In this document: piece after piece, positions 1 through 11,007 of the stretch
Layout of the letters: each line of letters begins with the position of its first letter
Numbering within the stretch: position 1 is the first letter of the stretch
DNA from: Symsagittifera roscoffensis
Taxonomy: Eukaryota > Xenacoelomorpha > Acoela > Convolutidae
Direction: 5' to 3'
Assembly (NCBI RefSeq): GCF_963678635.1
Contig: NC_087068.1
Span: forward strand, 56,839,896 to 56,903,895
Length of the DNA: 64,000 nt
Position numbers and translations under genes: made by a program
The notes under the pieces: generated by a model
Seen by the model: only the letters and a program-made list of their open reading frames with translations
Database searches by the model: none
Told to the model about the DNA's origin: nothing

Positions 1-1268
1 CTCAAAATCTTTGTTTTTCCAGGTTTTCTAATTAAGAACTCTTCAAGTTGAGTTTACCTGCAGTCAATGTCTACACAAAATGTAGTAAAATCCTAAATGA
101 AAAAACTAGTTTTCATTTTTTACAAAACCTTATTGATTAAAGCAGCAAACCCTAAAACCATTTGGCAACAGCATGGAGCTCAAAGTGTTTGATGAAATAT
201 TGCCGATAGCATTGATTAAGATAATTAAATGATCAGAAAAAGATTGTGGTTATTTTAGTTGAAGCTTTGTTAACCGTGCAGATGACCCAGATGGATAGAA
301 GAATGGTTTAAGATCACATGCTGCTGGCAGAGCTGAAGACTTTAAGTGAGCCCAGTGTAAACGCTAGGTAGTGTATAAGTGAAGGGCGATTGATTTATAA
401 CTATAAACACAATTTTACAATGATTTTTGTTTAAAGAATCAAATTATTGAGTCAAATTTATAAACCGAGAGGAGTGAAGCAACTGTATAACTAGAGAAAC
501 TGTCAATCAACCTGTTTTTGATTTCGAAATTTAGTTAATTGATGAGATTTTTAAAGCTAATCGCTGAAAATTGTTTTGAAATAAATTGCAAGTCTGTCTA
601 CAACGAGGCTCACATTTTTGATTCCTTGAAATGAAATCTCCAAACAAAGATTATTAGTTCAAAAAATCATAACAAATTCTAAAATCGTAACTTAAACACA
701 TGTCCTTGTTAGTCGTTCCAGCCTAAATGTTGCAATTTTTTCAGGCCTATTTTCGTACATTTTGAAATTTTGTTGTTTTTTGTCAGTTCGTTCGGATTTT
801 AACACGACCTAATTAACGTTTATTGAAATGCAATGCACTACAAAGTGGCACTTACCACTTTTCAGAAAATGTTGTAGCCAAATTCGTGTGAGAGCATTTT
901 AATAAAGAAACAGCTGTCAACACTCAAGAATCCAAGGAGTCATATAGAATAATGATGATAAGCTTTGGTTTTTTACATTACAGTTCCAGAATACTAATGG
1001 TTAGTCAAAAACGAGTCTTGTTTATGGAGAAAAAAATTTGGATACAAAAAAGAGAGGAAATGGCATGATGCTAACTGTTTTGATCCTGCTATCGATCAGA
1101 GCGTGAATATTAAAGCTTGGTTCACCCTAAACATACAGTGAAACAAAGGTCCAACTCTTACTAACACAATAATTGAAGACAATTAACCATTTAGTTGGGT
1201 CAAAAAACTACCGATAATGGCGAGGCAATTGCGTTATCAGGGAAACAGTGAAAGATCAGATTTATGTT
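1..1268. repeat. Direct repeat copy 1 (cut by window edge)
   Basis: This block is repeated in the same orientation at 3441-4700 with scattered substitutions and small indels. Both begin with CTCAAAATCTTTGTTTTTCC and diverge just after GATCAGATTTATGTT. Copy 1 starts at base 1, so its true left end lies outside the window. No convincing coding frame is visible. It could be a dispersed repeat, a long terminal repeat or a local segmental duplication. Confidence 0.93.
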
Positions 1269-2574
1269 GCAGATCCCAGTCAATCAGTGAGCCCTTGGTG
1301 CAACCAGCAGATAATCACTATTAGCCCAATGGTCACGCCAGTTGCTCCCAAAAAGAACAAATGATCAAAGTGGATCAATATGTTATAGTTGGTCGTTATA
1401 AAAATTTTTGAGCCTGATTTGTGCTGCTTTATCTTGATAGTTGCGTTGACTGTGTAATTTTTTTGAGATGTTGGTTTTTCATGTAAATCATAGTATAAAT
1501 TAAATAAAACAAACAAAACAAAATTATTTTTTTAGCTCTTTAAACATAAAAATCACAGTAGTGTGGTGTTTCAATTAAATTAATTTCCGCAAAATCTGTC
1601 GTTCTAGACAGTTTAATATAGCAAAAAAATTGTGTTGTTTAGTTTGCATAAATTTGAAAGTTTTCCGAAATGTTTCTTTATCTAGTCGATGAATAACAAA
1701 GTTGTGACATCTCAAAGATTTGAACATAAGCTACGAACAATTTTACTTTCTCTAGAACATTCATTTTAGTCAAACTTTCTTACTGAGATACCATAGCTCA
1801 GACCATCGATATTGCACAAAGACAGGGCAAAAATTTAAAAAAAAACACGTAACTCTCTGTATTTTTTCTAGCTTTATGTAATTAATTATTTTTTAAACAT
1901 CGAAATGTCTTCCAATTTTTGATGAATTATTGAAAAGGCAACATAATATGCAAATCGTGTTAATGCATCTTGATCTACAGTCAAGCTTCCGCCCATTAAC
2001 CGATTTAAGGTAAATCAAACTACAGAACCAACAAATGAATCAAAAAACAAACTTCTTACAAAAAAAATTAAAATCTTGAAAAATGGCTGAAATTTTTGAT
2101 TTGAACAAGAGTTTTACTGTGTTAATATTTCTGTACAAAATTAAATAACTAGCTGAGAGAAGTATTCTGACAAGTCAAACGGCTACATTCAGACTGTCCA
2201 ACAAAAATTTTGTAACTTTTTTTTCCTGACAATTCTTGTCCTATGCAAATGAGTTGGCCTGGGGACTTTTATTCCGATCACTAAAAATGCTTCTCACGAC
2301 GCACTGGTCAAGTTCTAAGCTGAGCTTTGATATTGTTAGACAATTAAATTAAGAGAACAACAGACAAATTACAAAAATTGTTTATCGCCTGTTTTCATTT
2401 TTCCAAAGCCGGCCTTTCCTTGCAAAACTCTATATTTTAAGTTTGCATAGTGAAAATGTACTTCATGTATGTGTTGTTGACTTTAATTAAGTTTGCTTAT
2501 CTGAAAAATTGTGCTGGATATGTTTTTGTGTGAATGTTTATTTGTCACATAAGCAAATGCAAGTTTTTATCTTT
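1269..2574. other. No gene seen
   Basis: AT-rich spacer between repeat copy 1 and the microsatellite. I see no supported coding frame. The 78-codon minus-strand frame at 1280-1516 has no recognisable motif. Confidence 0.6.
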
Positions 2575-3180
2575 TTGTATGTGTGTATATATGCAGGTTG
2601 ATGTGACTCTATGTAGTTTTTTTTGTGTGTCTGTTTGTGTCTATGTAAAAATCTATGTTTGTATGTATGTATGTATGTATGTTTTTATGTATCTATATAT
2701 GTTTGTATGAATGTATGTATGTGTCTATAGTTTTATGTTTGTTTATATGTAAGTATGTATGTGTGCATTTACGTATGTATGTACGTTTGTTTTGAAGTAG
2801 GGTTGTATGTGTGTATGTATTTATGTATGTGTGTATGTATGTATGTATGTATGTATGTATGTATAACTGTTTGTTTGTATGTATGCATATATGTGTGTAT
2901 GTATGTATGTATGTATGTATGAATGTATATATGTATGTAAGTATGTATGTATGTATGTATGTATTTATGTATAAGTGTATATATGTATTTTTGTATGTAT
3001 GTATGTTTGTACGAATGAAGGTTTGCTTTTATGTATCAATGTGTGTATGTATGTATTTGTGTATGGGTGTGTGTAGTTATTGTTTAGTGTAAACTTGTTT
3101 GAACGTCCTTACGTAAGTATTTCTATGTGTATATTTGTGTGTATGTATGAATGTATGTATGTAAATATAACTGTAAGTTT
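2575..3180. repeat. GTAT/TGTA tetranucleotide microsatellite
   Basis: About 600 bp of imperfect (TGTA)n with runs of up to about seven perfect units near 2830-2860 and 2940-2965, broken by TTTG, TGTG and ATAT variants. The 93-codon plus-strand frame at 2811-3092 is only translated repeat (Met-Tyr-Val-Cys) and is not a gene. Confidence 0.97.
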
Positions 3181-3440
3181 ACAATTAAAAAAATTTATAT
3201 GTATTTAAGTTTATATAAGTAACTTTTTATGTTTTGTGTGTGTTTATATGCTTTAGTATATTTATTCACTTATTTAAAACACTGTATTTTAAAGAAATTG
3301 TTTCCGTTATTCAATCCAATCCTTTTTTAATCTTTTTTCTTAAAGTCTAGAAAATTCTAGAATAATAAACCAAACACAACAAAAACAAATATTTTGATTT
3401 TCTTGATTTGCAAAACAACCTTATAAATTAGAAAAGTTTT
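3181..3440. other. AT-rich spacer, no gene seen
   Basis: Low-complexity AT-rich sequence between the microsatellite and repeat copy 2. No coding frame or structured element is visible. Confidence 0.6.
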
Positions 3441-4700
3441 CTCAAAATCTTTGTTTTTCCAGGTATTCTAATTAAGAACTCTTCAAGTTGAGTTTACCTG
3501 CAGTCAATTTCTACACAAAATGTAGTAAAAGCCTAAATGAAAAAACTAGTTTTCATTTTTTACAAAACCTTATTGATTAAAGTAGCAAACCCTAAAACCA
3601 TTTGGCAACAGCATGGAGCTCAAAGTGTTTGATGAATTGTTGCCGATAGCATTGATTAAGATAATTAATTGATCAGAAAAAGATTATAGTTATTTTAGTT
3701 GAAGCTTTGTTGACCGTGCAGATGACCGAGATGGATAGAAGAATGGTTTAAGATCACATGCTGCTGGCACAGCTGAAGACTTTAAGTGAGCCCAGTGTAA
3801 ACGCTAGGTTTTGTATAGTTGAAGGTCGATTGATTTATAACTATAAACACAATTTTACATTGTTTTTTATTTAAGGAATGAAATTATGGAGTCAAATTTA
3901 TAAACCGAGAGGAGTGAAGCAACTGTATAACTAGAGAAACTGTCAATCGACTTGTTTTTGATTTCGAAATTTAGTTAATTGATGAAATTTTTAATGCTAA
4001 TTGCTGAAATTTGTTTTGAAATAAATTGCAAGTCTGTCTACAACGAGGCCCACATTTTCGATTCCTTGAAATGAAATCTCCAAACAAAGATTATTAGTTC
4101 AAAAAATCATAACAAATTCTAAATTCGTAACTTAAACACATGTCCTTGTTAGTCGTTCCAGCCTAAACCTTGCAATTTTTTCTTCGTACATTTTGAAATG
4201 TTGTTGTTTTTTGTCAGTTCCTTCGGAAGTTAATACGACCTAATTAAAGTTTATTGAAATGCAATGCACTACAAAGTGGCACTTACCGCTTTTTAGAAAT
4301 TGTTATAGCCAACTTGGTGTGAGAGCATTTTAATACTGAAACAGCTGTCAACACTCAAGACTCCAAGGAGTCATATAGAATAATGATGATAAGCTTTGGT
4401 TTTTTAAATTACAGTTCCAGAATACTAATGGTTAGTCAAAAACGAGTCTTGTTTATAGAGAAGAAAAATTTGGATACAAAAAAGAGAGGAAATGGCATGA
4501 TGCTAACTGTTTTGATCCTGCTATCGATCAGAGCGTGAATACTAAAGCTTGGTTCACCCTAAACATACAGTGAAACAAAGGTCCAACTCTTACTAACACA
4601 ATAATTGAAGACGATTAACCATTTAGTTGGGTCAAAAAACTACCGATAATGGCGAGGCAATTGCGTTATCAGGGAAACAGTGAAAGATCAGATTTATGTT
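3441..4700. repeat. Direct repeat copy 2
   Basis: Second copy of the block at 1-1268, same orientation, offset about 3440 bp. Differences are mainly single-base changes and short indels, for example around 4180 where a short string present in copy 1 is missing. The unrelated sequence after 4700 marks the right edge. Confidence 0.93.
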
Positions 4701-5171
4701 TAAAAATCTCACTCTAACTTGATGAGCAAAGGGTTGATATATGATGACAACTGATAGAGCTTCAAATTTTTGAAAAAAAACTCTAGCTAAAACATAGTTG
4801 ACAATATCTAAAAAAAAAGATGATGGGAAAGATTGACCAGACTGTAATATCAAAATAAACAGTTTTTCAATTGCATATTTTTTCAATGGAGCAAGCAAAT
4901 TTTTTGAATGTTCATGAAAGTTCAAATTGTACCCCGAAGTCATCTCAAATTTTGAGTTTGGATTCATAACTTGTCTTGGTTTATGTGCCGGCTTTCCCGA
5001 TTGAATTAGCTCTAATGTGGTTAACTGCTTTCCAAAAAATCCGCAATAATTTTTCAACTGCTTTGTTCGATAGTCACTCTGTTTTTTCGTATGGTTTCTA
5101 ACACATACACAACAGTTTTCCCCCTGTTTTAAGTTCCGCTCTAAATAATATGTCAAAAATTGTCTTTGCAC
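4632..5171 (-). CDS. Unrecognised 179-codon ORF, doubtful
   Basis: Open frame on the minus strand that I do not recognise. The N-terminal third has a Cys-Cys-x-Cys cluster followed by a basic stretch and another Cys near residue 43. This vaguely recalls the C-terminal zinc-ribbon of piggyBac-type transposases, but I cannot place the rest. The C-terminal ~20 residues run into repeat copy 2, so the reading frame crosses the junction between unique and repeated DNA. Codon use is unremarkable and no partner ORF is nearby. It may be a transposase remnant or chance ORF. The call rests only on length and the cysteine cluster. Confidence 0.2.
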   Translation of the reverse strand: MQRQFLTYYLERNLKQGENCCVCVRNHTKKQSDYRTKQLKNYCGFFGKQLTTLELIQSGKPAHKPRQVMNPNSKFEMTSGYNLNFHEHSKNLLAPLKKYAIEKLFILILQSGQSFPSSFFLDIVNYVLARVFFQKFEALSVVIIYQPFAHQVRVRFLNINLIFHCFPDNAIASPLSVVF

Positions 5172-6308
5172 AAAAGAGTGATTAGGACGTACTAAATGTT
5201 TTCTAACAGCATTGAAAAATGTTTCCTTCCCTTATGATGAAATGTGGCATGTGCAACTTTTAAAAATGGCTGAAGCATAACAATTGCGCAGTTTTGGTTT
5301 TCATTCCTGTTCTCGCTTTTCAAGATATTTGGCGTTTTTCTACTTTTCTATAATGTTAAAGCTTTTTTTTCATAGATTTAGATGTTTTTTTTTCAGTCTT
5401 CTGTAGACGGAAAAAAATGTTCAAACTTCGACCAAATTTCATTATTTTAAAGTTTTCAGTGTTTCATAATTTTTCCATGTCTCGTTATTTCGGTTGGCTT
5501 TTTTCTTTCTTATTTCTTTCAAAATGATTATTAATATTTGCGAAATAGGATGGAGGCACCGCACTTGACGAATTTTCCTTTATTCACAACTCAGCAATAA
5601 AACATGCATTTTTGAAGGAAATTGTTCACTGCTGCTGCCAACAGTTAAACTACGCTGCCAAAATATCCGGTGTTTTCTTAAGATCACATATTTTGGTTGC
5701 ATTAGGTTCAATCGGTTGCATATAATAGGTATATAACGTCATTTACATGTTAACAAGCCAATAATCCAAAAATTTGGAGGGGTAACATACAGCAACCAAA
5801 ACTTAATTCCATGTCCTTTCCAAAGAGTGCCCGAAAAATGACCAATTTTAACCGCACATAAAACATGAGTGCCCGAAAAAGTTGGAGATTTAAACCCTTA
5901 GGGAGTTAAAAATGGTCATTGCAACATCACACCGAAAAACGAGGGGAGGGGGTTAGAAGTGGTCATTTTCTTAGCCACTTTTAAGTAATTCTAGTGCAAA
6001 TATGTCAGCTTATTGTTTTGCACTAATTGTCAGTAGAAAATTTGAGCACAAAAAATTATGCGGAGATTAGTTTCAGATTCTGGAATCTCTCTATATAGAT
6101 TCGAGATGCCAGCATTAAGTTAAAATTGAATTCCATCACGTTGAATCCAATTGAAGCAAACTGTAAACTTTAGTACATTACATACAAAAATTATCCTAAA
6201 TAATCAGTGATCACAATAAGAAGAACAGAACCGTTGATTAGTAAATATTACTACCCTTGATTAGTTTTACAGTTCGACAGTTTTGCACCGCTATAATTTC
6301 AACATCCT
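5172..6308. other. Intergenic, no gene seen
   Basis: AT-rich sequence without a supported frame. The phrase GAGTGCCCGAAAAA occurs twice (near 5825 and 5870) and AATGGTCATT/AAGTGGTCATT twice (near 5911 and 5957), suggesting a small decayed repeat. No polyadenylation hexamer for the minus-strand gene at 6309 is obvious. Confidence 0.5.
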
Positions 6309-6902
6309 TTAATATTGACCAAGCCTCCGACGAACACTTTCAATAATGCCGCGAAACCTTCCTTTACTCTCCTCCTCTTCGAAATATTGATATAATCGTT
6401 GTGCAAAATCTTGGCAATTATCTGCAAAGAGACTGTACTCTTTCGCTAGTTCGTGTTTGCTCTGCAAAACATTGAAGAAGTCTGCGAGACTAACACCAGC
6501 GTTGGGCAACCCCATTTTCTTCATATTGTTTATGCCGCGAATACCTGTAGTACGTTTTTTTCCTCGATAGAAGTTGTTGACGCTCTCTCTATATTTGCTT
6601 CTCTGCATTGTCAACCCCTCTGAGTTCTTTTCAATTGACCACCACCATTCATCTGTCTCTAATATTATGAATGCGTGATATAACACCCCTTTGGTTATTT
6701 GCAATTCAGACAAAGGTTGCTTCCACATTTCTACCTTTAAAATCCGCTCATTCTTCACCAGTTGATCCAAGCGTCGCACCAATTCCTCAGCAGTAATGAA
6801 GTGCCCTGGTTTTGAATTTTCGCAATCTTCGTCGAAGTACAGCTTGCTTGTCCATGCAGCGCCTTTGCTCCTGTTTTCACTGCTGCTTGCAAATGAACTC
6901 AT
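6309..6902 (-). CDS. Putative papain-like fold protein with His/Cys pair
   Basis: Intact 197-codon frame on the minus strand. A hydrophobic strand carrying His76 (VLYHAFIILET) is followed by an aromatic stretch (EWWWSIEKN). Cys163 lies in DNCQDFAQRLYQYF at the start of a helix. A His on a strand well before an Asn-Cys helix is the permuted arrangement of LRAT, NlpC/P60-like and PPPDE-type families, where these residues are catalytic. That reading is by motif only. No signal peptide or membrane segment is visible; the N terminus is Ser-rich and the C terminus acidic then basic. The ATG directly follows AAACTTCAG, so it could sit at a cis or trans splice acceptor. An in-frame stop lies just upstream, which supports this ATG as the start. 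The frame is undamaged although its surroundings are TE debris, so it is probably a living gene or a recent copy. Substrate unknown. Confidence 0.72.
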   Translation of the reverse strand: MSSFASSSENRSKGAAWTSKLYFDEDCENSKPGHFITAEELVRRLDQLVKNERILKVEMWKQPLSELQITKGVLYHAFIILETDEWWWSIEKNSEGLTMQRSKYRESVNNFYRGKKRTTGIRGINNMKKMGLPNAGVSLADFFNVLQSKHELAKEYSLFADNCQDFAQRLYQYFEEEESKGRFRGIIESVRRRLGQY

Positions 6903-7730
6903 CTGAAGTTTTTAAGAATACTTCGGTTGAAATAACTCCTAAAATACCAAGAAAAATTGAAAATCTGCTGACTCCGGATTGATATTCTTACTTGTTTCCA
7001 TCTCACAATACCATTAAAAAAATCCTTTTAGCGCTGGTTAAATAGTCAATTACATATAGCATGATCTGCGTAAAACAAACTGAACATCTCGAAAGCTTTT
7101 CTTGCTGTGTTGATTAATTATGTGATTCAACTTTTTAAAACATTTTACAACAAGCCAAGTTTTCATAACCGCCACAAGTTTTTTAAGATGCTTTGTGTAA
7201 TCCGTATAGGTTTCAAATATTTTCTCGGTTTTCGTTTTCTTTGATCTTTAAGCTTGAATTTTGTGTAAAATGTCTTCCCGTTAAAAGAAAGAACAGTGAA
7301 TAACATCTTAAAGTAAGTCTTTCAGATTTTAGTATGTAATGTTTTGGGTTTCTTTTAATCATGTAGCAATGTGCAATTTTAAAATCATGTTGCTTGCGAT
7401 CCTTCCGGTAATATGTAGGAGTTATTCATAGGGCAAACTACACGAGTTCTGCTAGTAAACTCCGCTGTACAAATACTAAATCCGGCCGTTGAAAATCGAG
7501 CCATGTTATCAGAGTACTTGTGAGAGTTTTCCCACTTCGTTTTCTTAAACCTACTTTTTAAGAATGCGTTTTATTGGAAGCCTTGTGCCCAAAGGGAAAT
7601 GTAGAAATCCCGTCAAAAAGGCAAAACTGTTTCGAGCTGAAGAGTGATAACACCAATTTTTTCCGCTTTAGTATCATCTTTTTGTGACCTTTCGAAATTA
7701 TTTTGTCAGTCTATAATTTCCATGTCTTAC
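6903..7730. other. Upstream region, no gene seen
   Basis: Sequence upstream of the minus-strand gene at 6309-6902. I see no clear promoter element or coding frame. Confidence 0.4.
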
Positions 7731-7830
7731 CGTTCAATGGCTTTTCCCCGAAAATTTGGTGCTCTAATGCTCGCTGCGCAATTCGCTTCTTTTCTTTAGC
7801 GCTGAGCTTTTGCTTGCCACCCGAATGGAA
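7731..7830 (-). CDS. Possible single exon, unrecognised
   Basis: On the minus strand a frame encodes a basic, Glu/Lys-rich helix-like stretch including LSAKEKKRIAQRALEHQIFG. It ends at a strong donor (AACG followed by GTAAGA), placing the exon end at 7731. The upstream border is unclear. The phase does not match a direct join to the ORF starting at 6902, so it is probably not the preceding exon of that gene. The plus-strand frame at 7810-8148 overlaps part of this region and shows no known motif. Confidence 0.2.
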
Positions 7831-8149
7831 ACAAAATTGATTGAGGCAAAGGAGAATGAAACTCAAATATCCTCATTTCTGAACATCGGCAGGTTTTCAT
7901 GCTACAACGAACAAAAAAAACTTATTATTATTTTTTGCCAAATAGGAGAAGACGAAAAATTTTACGCAACGGTGCGGAGAAAAATGTCACTACACTACAA
8001 TTCTTTTCAGATAAATAAACGTCCGGATAGCATTGAATATTGTTGCTTAAGTCAGCTATATGTCCGTAGTTTAAGGTTTAAATTTGGGATTTTTGGTTTT
8101 TTTAAAATCTTTATATTGGAAGAATGGGGTGAAGGGCGAATGGAGTAGA

Positions 8150-9015
8150 GGTTTTGTTCACCCTTAAAGACAACCGAACACACTTTAGGTTTAAGGGCTA
8201 TGATTCTTCTGATTAGTTTGCCAACAGTCTAGTCTTTAAAGTTCAAGTCAATTTTTTTTTGTATTATTGAAAATAAAATGATTCTGATCATAATTGGAGA
8301 AGTCGAACTCGGCTTTCATTTTCGATATGTCGCGGTAAACGTCGTTAGTTTTCAAAGCGTAAATGAAACTATCAATGTCAAAGAGAAGTAGGTGCAAGTC
8401 TAGATATGGTTTCAATTTTTGATCCGGAATTTTGAAACATGAAACAATTGGGCATGTCTTCCACTAGATCTTTGTCACTGAAAAGCTGATTGTGGCTCAT
8501 TGATAATAAAAAATTTGAAAACTATTTTTTTTTGTCACAGCTGTTTTCTGAAGAAACTAATTCCTTAAATTCTCTTGCTACTTCTTAATAACCTAGATTT
8601 CATTATCTTAAAAATGCCGAGTGATGGAAGCTTTTGTAAAAGTTGTCTTGGACTTTACTTAGCGCGGCTTTTTGTTGTTGGTTGTTAGAGTCGACTAAGA
8701 TTGTCGTTCAATCACTCCAACGGAACTGAAAAACGTTTCATCGGTGGGTTACTTTCATCCACCGCTCGTTGTACATGCTTAGGGTAAGGTTATGGAGATT
8801 ATAACCTTATTTAGGTACGAGGTCTTCAGAAGATTTGGTACCGATGGCAGTGAAGGGATTACCAATTTTCCCAACTGGTGGATTTCCTCGCTGCTCCTCG
8901 CACCTATATCCAATTCCTTACGAAAAGGGATGAGAGGGTAATCAGTGAAGAAGTCATGAAGCTCTTCGTGTATACTTAAATTGACTTTGACGATATGACC
9001 CCAATTGCTGGCTAG
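8150..9015 (-). pseudogene. Decayed Polinton/Maverick-type DNA polymerase B
   Basis: Several minus-strand blocks in different frames match the protein-primed family-B polymerase (DNA_pol_B_2) of Polinton-type elements, in the correct order. Block 1 (about 9014 down to 8820) has a VKVNLSIHEELHDFFTDYPL stretch, corresponding to the family's EVDL-ELHD-DYPLAPE region. Block 2 (about 8815 to 8580) has LHNL-SMY, KVTHRNVFQF and a segment like the conserved IDFNT-R-A-FYK region. Block 3 (about 8425 to 8285) has the motif C region, where DTDS reads FDIDS, followed by LKTNDVYRD and FDFSNY. Block 4 (about 8270 to 8160) resembles the terminal LRPKMYS region. Frames change between blocks, stops are present and the sequence between blocks 2 and 3 is unrecognisable. 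The exonuclease half is absent. I saw no Polinton integrase, ATPase or capsid gene nearby. In live elements this enzyme copies the transposon DNA; this copy cannot be functional. Confidence 0.75.
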
Positions 9016-10376
9016 CAGTTTTTTTATAATCTTCGATCAACTAAGGTTCGCTATTTCAAAAAATAGTAAAAACAATTTTCTAAAAACAACTTTAAGTTTT
9101 TTTTGTTAAAAAAAATGATTTTTTGATTCGAACCATACTAAAAAGTCCATCATAAAACTGTCTCAGTGTTGAGAAAAACTGGTTCGAATTTTTTGAGATG
9201 TGTTCAATTTCCAACGAGTAGCGCAATCGCGCAAAGCTCATTATATAGAGTTGTTTTCTTAAATCAATTTGGATTAAAAAAAAAAACGATTTTACCAAAA
9301 TAAAACTAATTTTGGTTTTTTACTTACTAGTTACTTGGCAAAAGAATTTTCCAAAAACATTCCAATTTATTGTGAAAAAAAAACTTTTCAAAATTTCATT
9401 TTTTTTTTTCGTCATTTTTTTCTTTTTTATTCTTTTTTTTAAAGACTAGTGTTGTCAATCATAGCTATTTCACTAATTTCCTACACGATCATATAGTTCT
9501 CGATTCATACCACCTATTTAAAACAATACTAATTTGAAGAAAAGGAGAAGTTTCTTTTTATGAACATGGTCGGACCATTTGGTGCTACTTGCACATCAAC
9601 CGGTTCTTTGGTTCTTTTGTGTATTCTTTGGATTAAGTTGAAACCTATTATGAAGAAAAAATTATTTTGAAATAAACTCCTTAATTGAATTTGTTTAAAC
9701 TGGAAAAGCTATTGTTGGATTTGATTAAACTCACAGGTCACAGCTCTAGATAAAAATAGTAAATGAAGAAGAAATGGTAAAAAACGGTACCTTTTTTGAT
9801 AAAACTTCACAGTGTACCCTCACCGTTGTTCTGACCAATGTTTTGAATAATCGCCTAATAAAAAAATCCACCAAGCTACAACAGCCCCAAGAACAAACTC
9901 AAAAGTTTTGATAAGAATAGCTTCAGTCAAAAAAACCACTCTCAAACATTAACCAAACTAATAAAATACATTAGCGAAAACCATACGAAAGAAGTTTTAT
10001 AACAATATGAGTTTTATCCTAACTGAAGCCCGAAGCATTCTTTCGGGTTTCATTTATAATCGTTTTCCGCATGTTTCGCAAATTTTTTATAATTAAATGT
10101 ATTGTTTTTTGAATCATTTTGTTACCGACTAACCATAATCCATGGCAATCGATTTTACTAGAAGATTTTACTAAATAAATCCATCGTTAAATAGGTAGCG
10201 TGACAAACAGACGGTGTATTTTTTACGAGACTTTTAAATGAGAGAGATACACCCCTTCCTCTATCTCGCTTTCCTCTTTCTCCATCTACCAAAAACTGTG
10301 CATAAAATGAGTGGTTTTTATTTTGACGTCAAAATTACAAAGTTAAATTTATTTTTGTTGAAACTTTGAGTATTCA
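9016..10376. other. Intergenic, no gene seen
   Basis: AT-rich sequence, with homopolymer-rich stretches near 9300-9450. The 68-codon minus-strand frame at 9092-9298 has no recognisable feature. Confidence 0.5.
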
Positions 10377-10538
10377 CAGGGCGGATCTAGGATTTTCTCG
10401 AGGGAGTGGGGGGGGGGGGGGTGGATATCTCAAGATAGTACAAAGAGGGACCTTTTGGGTCGGCAGGGGGTCGAATCCCTGATGTGATCGGGGAAAAGGC
10501 GTCCGTAAACCCCTCTCTCTCCTCTAAATCCGCCTCTG
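10377..10538. mobile_element. hAT-like MITE, 162 bp
   Basis: The left end CAGGGCGGATCTAGGA and right end CTCTAAATCCGCCTCTG are inverted copies of a CAGRGGCGGATYTAG terminus of the kind found in non-autonomous hAT elements. It contains a poly-G tract and a segment (GGGTCGGCAGGGGGTCGAAT) shared with the element at 41257-41651. Related left ends occur at 47584 and 61533. The 8-bp duplication expected for hAT is not clear. The 65-codon minus-strand frame here is only translated transposon. Confidence 0.75.
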
Positions 10539-11007
10539 AATATATATGATGAACTAGAACTTTTCTTTTATATATTTTTTCCAATTGTCAAAAAGCACAG
10601 TGGACAAATGCTCTTTTTTGCATGGAAGCGCTATTAAATTTTAGATGATATTTAGGTGGCTTTCTCAAATTGTGAGCCAAAAGTACTAGATGAAAACTAA
10701 CATGAGGGTTCTTTATCAATCGGCCTAGAAATTTAAATGTATCGATTTAATCAGCTTTTCCAAATTGCAGCCTTAAAACACATTTTAATGGTGATTTTTT
10801 GACTTAACAAACCTACAAAATGATTTGAAAAAAAAGCCATCTATTTGAAATCATGTAATCAAAAAGTTTTTTTTATCCTAGTGCCAAGGGAAACTTTTGA
10901 GCTTTTAATTAAACAAAAAATATACATCATGCTTATATTCTAATGGAAGTCATTTTCTAACCTTACCAAAAATAAAATTCACCTTTTTAATTTTAAATAT
11001 TGCTACT
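10539..11007. other. Intergenic, no gene seen
   Basis: AT-rich sequence with no supported frame or repeat that I can identify. Confidence 0.5.

Noticed and set aside
2811-3092. 93-codon frame of alternating Met/Tyr/Val/Cys
   Set aside because: Translated GTAT microsatellite.
10387-10584. 65-codon Pro-rich minus-strand frame
   Set aside because: Lies almost wholly inside a hAT-like MITE and includes its poly-G tract.
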